Source: Mesorhizobium sp. WSM4311
Lineage (GTDB): Bacteria > Pseudomonadota > Alphaproteobacteria > Rhizobiales > Rhizobiaceae
Length of the DNA: 64,000 nucleotides
NCBI RefSeq assembly: GCF_002295115.1
Contig: NZ_NSFV01000022.1
Coordinates: 1-64,000, forward strand
Reading direction: 5' to 3'
Numbering within the stretch: the first letter of the stretch is position 1; each line of letters starts with the position of its first letter. The notes beneath the pieces were generated by a model. The model was not told the origin of the DNA. It saw only the letters and a program-made list of their open reading frames with translations, and did no database searches. Below are positions 38,240 through 45,108 of the stretch, in pieces. The position numbers and the translations under genes were made by a program.

Positions 38240-39799
38240 TTAGGCGGCCGAGACATCGCTTACCTGATCAACGCGCTCGCCGTATTTGCGCCTGTAAGCG
38301 GCAATGAAATCGTCGTCGCTACAGATGCAGCGGCCGCTGGAGTCCTTGGCCTTCGGATCGTGCAAGTGAGAGCCAAGGGGGCGCAGAAGATTCACCCGAG
38401 TGCTCGTCGTCGGGCTCATGGGAAACCCCGCACTATGTTTGACCAAATCCGCGGCAAGCATAATCCCGGCAAGCACCGACTGAAAGGCCATCGGAACCAC
38501 AGTTCGAACGCGGCGACTTCCTTCGCTAAGCTGGAACACCAGACCGCCGCAGATAGCCTGCTGATAAAAGGAGCGCAGGGGCTGGCCGACAAACGGGGCT
38601 AGCGGTTCAAACGGCACAGCCATCGCTGTAGCCACGCGAACTACAAAGTCGTTGGGAACTCCGGCATTGGTCTGCAGGAGCGTTTTCACCTGCTCGTGTG
38701 CTTCCGGTATTCCGAGTTCCTCGGCAATCAGCTGGTGCTCGTCCTTGGATTTTCCGGATGGCAGGTACATGCAACAAAGGCAAGCCTGGCCGTCATCGAA
38801 ACCATGCCGGGAGATACCGAGATCGTGCTCCTGCGTCCAAGCGTTTGCGATCCATCGCGGCAGTGCACCTTGGACAGCCAGACGGTCGGCGGCGGTGTCA
38901 AGCGCCACACCCACTTGGTCGAAGACCCAATTGCCCCGGCGCGCAACATATTCTGCCCACGTCAGAGGGTGCGCCTCGACCTCAAGGGCAGTCGATCTAA
39001 GGGCGGTGGCTGCAAGAACCGCTTTGGACATACCAATCTCCGCCTGGCCAGCCAATGCGTAGCGCTGCAGGTTTGAGAGTTCGATCGCTTCGTGATCGAT
39101 TACATGCAGACGACCTTTGAGATCGGGTTGTCTCGCTAGCGCCCAAAGCGAGCCATGGCCTATCGCACCGAGCCCAACGAGGTGGGTTTCGCCAAGGTCG
39201 ACTGGGAAGTCGATCGGGCCAGGCTCTCCGGCTTTGGTCTTGTCGTAGCTGCATAGCGAGAGGTCGATGGTTTCGTCCAACTCGGCGCCGGTCAACTGGG
39301 CAGCGAAGATAGTTCGAAAGACGTTGGCGGCGCCGAAGCAACTGGCGGCGCCAGCTCCATAAGGCAGCAGACTTGGGCCAGAGCCCACCGGGTCCGTACG
39401 CGACAGCTTTGCCGCCCAACCGTCCGATCCCACGAAAAAGATCGGGCACCGGAGTGATGGGCGCGTTACCCCTGCAACGACGCAGACGGTGGCAGACTTG
39501 CCGGAACGCCGGATGCCGACTTTTGGATTGATCGACTTTGCCAAGCGCTCCAGCGCTTGGGCTTGAGAGCTCGCCGCGCTGTCCAGCGGGAGTATCGCCA
39601 GAACCGGGTAGAGCCTAGCGAGCAATCTCACCGCAAGATCTAGTGTCGCCTGGCCTTCGGCGCAGGAAGCGGCCTGATGGTCGAAGGCGACTGCCACGAC
39701 CTGCTTTTCAAGAGCTGCTTTGAAGTCTCCCAGATGAAAATCGGCCAGGACCTGAGATGCCGCCGTGGCGGCGCGATCGATGAAGTTAGCGAATGCCAT
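38240..39799 (-). CDS. E1-like (ThiF fold) enzyme of a ubiquitin-like conjugation operon
   Basis: A 519-residue protein. Residues 1-190 form an extra N-terminal domain (FDHQAASCAEGQATLDLAVR and LFVGSDGW-like parts), probably E1-N type. Residues ~200-480 are the ThiF/E1 adenylation domain: GLGAIG at 209-214, acidic D235 in HVIDHEAIE, ELSNLQR at 240-246, GMSKA with K259, and a cysteine cluster ACLCCMYLP near residue 340. It would adenylate the C-terminus of the Ubl encoded first in this operon. It is the last of four minus-strand genes, 3 nt after the JAB gene. Type II BIL/Bub-like defence systems have this kind of E1. Confidence 0.85.
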   Translation of the reverse strand: MAFANFIDRAATAASQVLADFHLGDFKAALEKQVVAVAFDHQAASCAEGQATLDLAVRLLARLYPVLAILPLDSAASSQAQALERLAKSINPKVGIRRSGKSATVCVVAGVTRPSLRCPIFFVGSDGWAAKLSRTDPVGSGPSLLPYGAGAASCFGAANVFRTIFAAQLTGAELDETIDLSLCSYDKTKAGEPGPIDFPVDLGETHLVGLGAIGHGSLWALARQPDLKGRLHVIDHEAIELSNLQRYALAGQAEIGMSKAVLAATALRSTALEVEAHPLTWAEYVARRGNWVFDQVGVALDTAADRLAVQGALPRWIANAWTQEHDLGISRHGFDDGQACLCCMYLPSGKSKDEHQLIAEELGIPEAHEQVKTLLQTNAGVPNDFVVRVATAMAVPFEPLAPFVGQPLRSFYQQAICGGLVFQLSEGSRRVRTVVPMAFQSVLAGIMLAADLVKHSAGFPMSPTTSTRVNLLRPLGSHLHDPKAKDSSGRCICSDDDFIAAYRRKYGERVDQVSDVSAA

Positions 39800-39802
39800 T
39801 GT

Positions 39803-40291
39803 TCAACTCGATATCATGATCATTCGCGACAGTGCCGCGGGAGGGAGCGCATTCCATTTGGCCTTTTCGTCAAGCCGATAGGCGGCGACCCGAGCAAAAT
39901 CGAAAGGCTCGCGGGCGAAATTCGGCACTACCAGCGACAGACACCCAACCGTGGTAGCAACCGCATAAGCGTCGTCCGTCGTCGAATGGTAGGCGCGGCC
40001 CGGATGGCTGTGAATCTGGGCCAAGAGTTTCAGGCCGCTTTTGTAGAGCCAGACATTGAGCCGGTGCAGTTCTTCGGCCGCAACGATCACGCAAACGCCA
40101 TCGTTTGTCCGAATGTGACGCTGCGCCGGGATAACCGTCTCTGTTACGGCAAAGTGCCGCTCTTGCTGAACGCCGACCCAGAGCGCCATCCCCTCATTGC
40201 CCTCGCGACCAACTGAGCGCAGATGCCCATGCGTGGTCGAGATGCAGCCGCGCGGGAGAGTCACGATCGTTACATCTCTCAAACCAGTCAT
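39803..40291 (-). CDS. JAB/MPN (JAMM) deubiquitinase-like peptidase
   Basis: About 162 residues from the ATG at 40291, chosen because it overlaps the upstream gene by 4 nt (ATGA). The JAMM zinc motif is complete: E33 in GNEGMALWVG, then H94-x-H96-P-G, S103 and D106 in IHSHPGRAYHSTTDD. In sister systems the JAB peptidase trims the Ubl precursor or removes Ubl from targets. It lies between the E2-like and E1-like genes. Confidence 0.87.
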   Translation of the reverse strand: MTGLRDVTIVTLPRGCISTTHGHLRSVGREGNEGMALWVGVQQERHFAVTETVIPAQRHIRTNDGVCVIVAAEELHRLNVWLYKSGLKLLAQIHSHPGRAYHSTTDDAYAVATTVGCLSLVVPNFAREPFDFARVAAYRLDEKAKWNALPPAALSRMIMISS

Positions 40292-40905
40292 TCTTGTATC
40301 GCCTGAGGGGATACCACCATTCCTACGATTGTCGGTTGGAGTTGAATCTGCAACTGCTCTATAGGAACGATTCCGTACTTGATGATCTTGTCCAGGATGA
40401 AGGCCAAACAGCCTTCGCCAGAACCCCGATGAAGCAGCCATGGATCACCTGAATGGGCTGGATTGTCGTGGTATTCCCGGACGCCCGCCATGCACAGGAA
40501 TGGTTCGTCCTCGGGACTGTTGGCCTGGATGAAGTCCGTCAGCGGCACGGCGTTCTGCTGGATGAGAGCTCCTATCATCTCCGGCGGCGTTCCGGGCAGC
40601 GGCGGACGTCTAAGCATTTTCAGGTATAGATCTTTCCGGGCAATCGGATGACGCGTAAACGGATCGACGAAGACCACGGACGGTGGTCTTAAGTCGTAGT
40701 CGGTGAAGTCGACCTCGCTCGCTGCGCTGACCACCCGTGGCTTTAACTTGGGGCTGGCGAAAATGAAGAAAGCGCGCGGAAAGGTCGCCTCGATCAAGAA
40801 GCAGCCCTGAGCCCGATAGACATCAGCATATGGCCGGAACCGGCCGATCTCCCGATCAAACTTCGCTCGGGAGACCTCCGGATCCACACTTTGGTGTTTA
40901 GGCAC
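40288..40905 (-). CDS. E2-like / CEHH metal-binding protein of the Ubl operon
   Basis: A 205-residue protein starting with GTG, overlapping the Ubl gene by 8 nt. Residues ~1-110 could be an E2-like fold (FPRAFFIFASPK, then DLRPPSVVFVDPFTRHP, like the proline-rich E2 segment). Residues ~135-180 carry C138, E144, H146 and H151 in FLCMAGVREYHDNPAHSGDP, the arrangement of the predicted metal-binding Metal_CEHH domain known from bacterial Ubl operons. No classic E2 catalytic cysteine in an HPN context is seen; C35 and C138 are the nearest candidates. I infer an E2-like transferase, with moderate certainty about its fold. Confidence 0.7.
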   Translation of the reverse strand: MPKHQSVDPEVSRAKFDREIGRFRPYADVYRAQGCFLIEATFPRAFFIFASPKLKPRVVSAASEVDFTDYDLRPPSVVFVDPFTRHPIARKDLYLKMLRRPPLPGTPPEMIGALIQQNAVPLTDFIQANSPEDEPFLCMAGVREYHDNPAHSGDPWLLHRGSGEGCLAFILDKIIKYGIVPIEQLQIQLQPTIVGMVVSPQAIQE

Positions 40906-41194
40906 CTGCGACGCCCGCCTTCAGGCTGAGGAACAGGGTCACAGTATTCGGGAAACCGAAGTCGCCAAGCTTCTTGTCGACATCGAGCAAGTTGCCGGCC
41001 TCATCCTTGAATTCCCAATTCTCGGCTGGTTGGGCGACATTCTGCGTGTTCTCAAGGGCTTTGGTACGAATGACGTGAAGCGGCTGGTTGGGATTGGCTT
41101 CGACCTGCGTGGGCTGGCCGTTCACCACCACCGTGATCTCGATCTTGCCCGGTCCGCCGCCGTGATTATCGCCCTTACCCGAATCCTTCGACAT
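40898..41194 (-). CDS. Ubiquitin-like modifier protein
   Basis: A 98-residue protein. After a glycine/charged tail (1-16), a beta-grasp pattern follows: KIEITVVVNGQPTQVEA, PLHVIRTKALENT, WEFKDEAGNLLDVDKK, and TVTLFLSLKAGVAGA at the end. The terminus is GVAGA, not the eukaryotic GG. Processing by the JAB peptidase, or use of a terminus other than diglycine, is possible. It is the first gene of the operon; the ATG at 41194 has AGGAG 7 nt upstream, while an in-frame start at 41227 lacks one. Single-domain, unlike multi-Ubl proteins. Confidence 0.8.
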   Translation of the reverse strand: MSKDSGKGDNHGGGPGKIEITVVVNGQPTQVEANPNQPLHVIRTKALENTQNVAQPAENWEFKDEAGNLLDVDKKLGDFGFPNTVTLFLSLKAGVAGA

Positions 41195-41639
41195 TGTCCT
41201 ACTCCTGTGGCTTGCCAACCGCCCCACGCCCTGGCGCCCACCTGCGAGTGAGACCGGCGGTCTTCAATCGTTCACCCGGCGCCACGGCCGCGAGTACGCG
41301 AAAGACAGGGGATAAGCTACCGAATCGGTGCTTGCCTTCTTTTATGGGTGACTTGAGCCGCAAGTAAATGGTCTCAAATTGCTCCTCACAACTATAATCG
41401 ATTAGAGCAATGCAAAAATATTGGCGACACGCCTATTCATCTGCTCTCTCACTCGCCTGCTCCGTGCTTGGCAAGGGGAGCTTTGACTGCGTCACGCGTC
41501 CCCCAAGCAGCCGATTGCGCCGGCAGCGCCGTAGGAACCGTCGTTCAGAGTCTTCACCACTCAAGCAGCCGCATGGATGCAGCCGACGCTCGTCTCCACA
41601 AACAGCGCAAGTGGTGCCTTGTTGGATAAGGTCGCCTCG
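41195..41639. other. Ubl operon promoter region and junction
   Basis: No gene is supported. The Ubl operon promoter should lie within about 41200-41400, where AT content rises (TTAGAGCAATGCAAAAATATT near 41402). From about 41600 the sequence grades into the inverted relaxase scar. Confidence 0.4.
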
Positions 41640-41870
41640 TCCCTGGTGCAGCATCTGTCGGAACGGGTCCGCTGCGAGACCATGCCTCATCATCGCGCAT
41701 GCGCAGCAGCCGGCGGTCGATGCTCGTAAGGCGTTCTGCTCATTTCGTGGCGAAGGCGCTGCTCGACTCGCGGACATATGCGGGCACCGAGGCGGAGGCT
41801 GACCAGTCGGCGCCGCGTTCGCGGATGTCGCTTGCAATGTGCTCGCGTGCGTTTGCCGCCGGCGACCTTG
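41640..41870 (-). pseudogene. Scar of a relaxase gene, internal part, inverted relative to rlxS
   Basis: Read on the minus strand it aligns with rlxS 32841-33057. It keeps CGCGAGCACATTGCAAGCG at the REYISSG position, DIRERGADW for GIRERAAEL, and the stretch GAGCATCGACCGCCGGCTGC coding SIDRRLL. After that come ATGCGCGATGATGA (MRDDD) and CTGCACCAGGG. Frame shifts break it. It shows that a second relaxase gene of the same family once lay here in opposite orientation. Confidence 0.8.
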
Positions 41871-42009
41871 CCGTCCTCGCCTGCTATGGCGAGCCGGCGC
41901 AAGCGGATTGCTCGATACTGCCGGCGAGGCTGCGGGCCGGTCCTAACGGCCGTTCACAAGAGCTTGCATCAGCAACTGGCAATCGGATCGATAACTTCGC
42001 GATCGCCGT

Positions 42010-42100
42010 TATGGCGCGGAGATGCGGTCTCGCCGGGTTGTGGCTGGCGCTTCGTTGTGGGCGGCGCGTCGTAGCCGAGGGAGCAGGGGCGGCGCCATGA
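42010..42100 (+). pseudogene. 3' remnant of ent-copalyl diphosphate synthase gene
   Basis: The frame ending at 42100 reads GLAGLWLALRCGRRVVAEGA, then GAAP and a stop that overlaps the next ATG by 4 nt. This is how bacterial CPS genes end directly before the ent-kaurene synthase gene in rhizobial gibberellin operons, as far as I recall. Sequence upstream of about 42010 no longer looks like CPS and merges into the relaxase scar. The rest of the gene is lost. Confidence 0.5.
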
Positions 42101-42993
42101 TCCAGACCGAACGCGCGCTGCAGCAGGTGCTTGAGTGGGGGCGTGCCCTGACCGGTTTCGCGGATGAGCATGCTGAGGAAGCGGTAAGGGGCGGCCAGTA
42201 TATCCTGCAACGCATTCACCCGAGCCTGCGCGACACCAGCGCCCGCACCGGCCGCGATCCGCAGGACGAAACGCTGATCGTGGCGTTCTATCGCGAACTG
42301 GCGCTGCTGTTCTGGCTAGACGATTGCAACGACGTTGGCCTGATCGCGCCGGAGCAGCTCGCCGCCCTGGAGCAGGCGCTGGGGCACGGCGTACCGTGCG
42401 TGCTCTCCGGATTCGAGGGCTGCGCTCAGCTGCGCGCTTCGCTGGCTGCGCTCGCTTACGATCGTCACGACTATGCTCGGCTTCTCGACTATACCCGGTG
42501 CTACTGCGCGGCGCTGCGCGCCGGACACGCGCAGGCGGCAGGGGCGCGACGCTGGTCTTACGCCGAGTACCTGCACAACGGCATCGATTCGATCGCTTAC
42601 GGGACCGTGTTCTGTTGCCTGTCGCTGCTGTGGGGGCTGGACATGGCGACCTTGCGCGCGCGTCCAGCGTTTCGCCAGGTCCTGCGGCTCATCTCAGTGA
42701 TAGGGCGCCTGCAGAACGATCTGCATGGACGCGACAAGGACAGGTCGGCCGGCGATAACGCGGCGATCCTGCTTCTGCAGCGCTATCCGGCTATGCCTGT
42801 GGTTGAGTTCCTCAACGACGAGTTGGCCGGCCATACGCGCATGCTGCACCGGGTGATGGCGGAAGAATGCTTTCCCGCGCCGTGGGGACCGTTGATCGAG
42901 GCGATGGCGGCGATCCGCGCGCAGTACTACCAGACTTCGACCAGCCGCTATCGCAGCGACGCTGCAGGGGGAGGCCAGCGTGCGTCGGCCTGG
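42097..42993 (+). CDS. ent-kaurene synthase, stop codon lost, reads on into idi
   Basis: About 300 residues of a class I diterpene cyclase of rhizobial gibberellin synthesis, making ent-kaurene from ent-CPP. The aspartate motif DDCND is present in LLFWLDDCNDVGL, and VIGRLQNDLHGRDKDRS is where the second metal motif should be (here with D where E is usual). It starts MIQTERALQQVLEWGRALTG. At 42991, TGG stands where a stop seems expected after GGGQRASA, so the frame stays open to 43836 and runs into idi sequence. With CPS gone and idi broken, the gene is probably non-functional in planta. Confidence 0.72.
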
Positions 42994-43078
42994 ACGCGCC
43001 GGAGGCGGCGGCTTGGGCGCGCTGCCGTCGGTTCGATCCGACGCAACGCCGTCGCCCGCTGCTACGGATGGAGCGAGC

Positions 43079-44123
43079 ATGAGCGACACCGCCCTGAGCC
43101 GGGGAAGGACGAACATCTGGACATCGTGCTGGATCGGCGAACGGCGCCGGCCACGGTGGCCGCTGGCTGGGAGTACATCCATCTCGAACACTGCGCACTG
43201 CCCGAGTTGGACCTGACGCAGATCGACCTGCGCGCCTCGCTGCTGGGCAAGGCTATGCGCGCGCCGCTGCTGATCAGCTCTATGGCCGGCGGCATGCCAC
43301 GGGCCGAGGCCATCAACCGGCATTTGAGCGAGGCAGCGCAAGCCTTGGGGATCGCCATGTGCGGTTCGCAGCGTGTGAGCCTGCAATCCCGCAACTCCCA
43401 GGGGCTAACGCGCGCGCTGCGCCGCCTGGCGCCAGACATTCCCTTGCTGGCCAATATCGGCGCCGCGCAACTGCGGGAGGCCGACGGCCTGGACCTGGCG
43501 CGTCGCGCGGTGGACGCGCTGGAGGCCGATGGGCTCATCGTCCATCTCAATCCGCTGCAGGAAGCGGTACAGCCGGAGGGCGACCGCGAACTGGCGCGGC
43601 GTCCTGGCGCTGATCGCTGGCGCCGCGCGCATCGTGGGCGTGCCGATGGTGGCCAAGGAAGTGGGGGCGGGCCTGTCCGCCTCGGTGCCTGTGCGCTCGT
43701 CGAGGCGGGCGTGGCGGTAATCGATGTCGCCGGCGCCGGCGGCACCAGTTGGGCCGCAGTGGAGGGCGAGCGCGCCCGCAATGCCGCCGACCGTGCAGTG
43801 GCGATGTCATTCGCCGATTGGGGGATTCCACCCTGACCAGCGTGCAGGCGGTGCGTCGGGCGCTGCCAACGGTGAAGCTGATCGCGTCGGGCGGGATCCG
43901 CGATGGCGTCGACGTGGCCAAGGCCATCCGCCTGGGCGCGGACATCGCCGGGCAGGCGGCCAGCGTGCTGGGCGCGGCGACAGTGTCCACCGGGGCCGTT
44001 GTCGCGCATTTCGAGATCGTCATCCGCCAGTTGGCCGTCGCCTGCTTCTGCACGGGCTCGGCTGATCTGGCGGCGTTGCGTCAGGCGCGCTTGTTGCCCT
44101 CGTCGCATTTGTCCGCCGGTTGA
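43079..44123 (+). pseudogene. Frameshifted type II isopentenyl-diphosphate isomerase
   Basis: The FMN-dependent type 2 IDI is spread over three frames. MSDTALS at 43079 shifts near 43100 to KDEHLDIVLDRRTAP and continues WEYIHLEHCALPELDL, LLISSMAGGMPRAEAIN, MCGSQRVSLQ, and LLANIGAAQL. It shifts near 43590 to LALIAGAARIVGVPMVAKEV, GAGLSA. It shifts again near 43680 to ALVEAGVAVIDVAGAGGTSW and near 43825 to QAVRRALPTVKLIASGGIRD, GVDVAKAIRLGADI. It belongs to the gibberellin/isoprenoid operon and is dead. Confidence 0.85.
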
Positions 44124-44230
44124 TGTCGGCGTCGTCCGCACGCTAACAGCAGGCTGCTGAAATACCTACGCCAAAGACAGACTATTGATCCCCCTGGCGA
44201 GACGGCTCGATTGACGGGAGCGATGTGTTC

Positions 44231-44580
44231 ATGGAGCAGCTGTTCACGATGAAGCGGTTGGAAGATTTCGTTCCAGCCGGTCATCCTGGTGCCCGCACCG
44301 GCTGATGATCAATGGAGCGCTGGTGCGGCTAGACGGCATCCTTTCCGGCATGTACGCCTGCAGTGCCAAAGGCGGTCGCCCCAGCGTTGCGCCGGAGAAA
44401 TTGCTGCGGGCCGTGTGTTGCAGGTGTTCTACAGCGTCCGTCGGAATTGATGCAGCAGGTGCTGCTGTGGCAAGGCCAAGACCCGGGAATGCCGTCAGCT
44501 TTGATCAGGCGCTTCGGGCCGTCGGAAACGCGCGAAGAGTCCGGCTTTCGAAAAAGGCCGAACGCCTCAGATAAAGCCAG
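44231..44580 (+). mobile_element. Remnant of an IS5-like transposase gene
   Basis: MEQLFTMKRLEDFVPAGHPG begins at 44231, then a frame change leads to NGALVRLDGILSGMYA and GGRPSVAPEKLLRAV. This is the N-terminus of IS5-type (DDE) transposases. Later parts are broken and no clear terminal inverted repeats were found. It is a scar, not an active element. Confidence 0.7.
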
Positions 44581-44654
44581 AACTCCTTGGGTCACCATCA
44601 AACCAATTTGACGCCCCGGGACAATTTCGTCCGGCATTGTCCGGTGTGCGACGA

Positions 44655-44670
44655 TGTTGGGGATGCGACA
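44655..44670. promoter_or_regulatory. NifA upstream activator site (TGT-N10-ACA)
   Basis: TGTTGGGGATGCGACA fits TGT-N10-ACA exactly. It lies only about 37 bp upstream of the -24 element, closer than usual. Confidence 0.5.
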
Positions 44671-44706
44671 TAGGCGGATTGCCGTGTATTTAAACCGCTT
44701 TTCCTT

Positions 44707-44721
44707 TGGCACGCATATTGC
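44707..44721 (+). promoter_or_regulatory. Sigma-54 promoter upstream of the S9 peptidase gene
   Basis: TGGCACGCATATTGC is an exact TGGCAC-N5-TTGC match on the plus strand. The next likely gene start is at 45109, leaving a leader of about 375 nt. A weak short frame from 44838 in this leader is not supported as a gene. Confidence 0.7.
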
Positions 44722-45108
44722 GCCCTATCGGTAAACCTCGTCATGGGCCGGCGGCAATCGCTCGGAGATTGTCGAAATAGCACAATGATTTCTGCCGGGG
44801 TGACATCCGGCCCGACTAGAGCAGGACCTTTCAGATGATGCAGAAAAGCAAGCGGCCATACTCGCGGGGAAATAGTCGCGTCAGGGCTGCATGGACGCTC
44901 TTTCCTGGTTGTTTCGGCGGCGGACGCCAACTCTTCAATCGGCACCCGAACCAGTGCCTGGATGTCCAAGGAGCGCCCCTGTTGCGCGTGCCTGGCTGCA
45001 CCCGCGTGCTGGCTCTCCTCCAAGGCGACGCTTCGGCGCTGCTGCAGACCGGCGACGAGAACCCAACTTCAAAATTAGCATTCCGAAAACCGAAAGAAGT
45101 GAACAGGT

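Noticed and set aside
42694..44141. Long minus-strand frames opposite kaurene synthase and idi
   Set aside because: The plus strand carries clear family motifs; the antisense frames are low-complexity (Arg/Ala/Ser/Pro).
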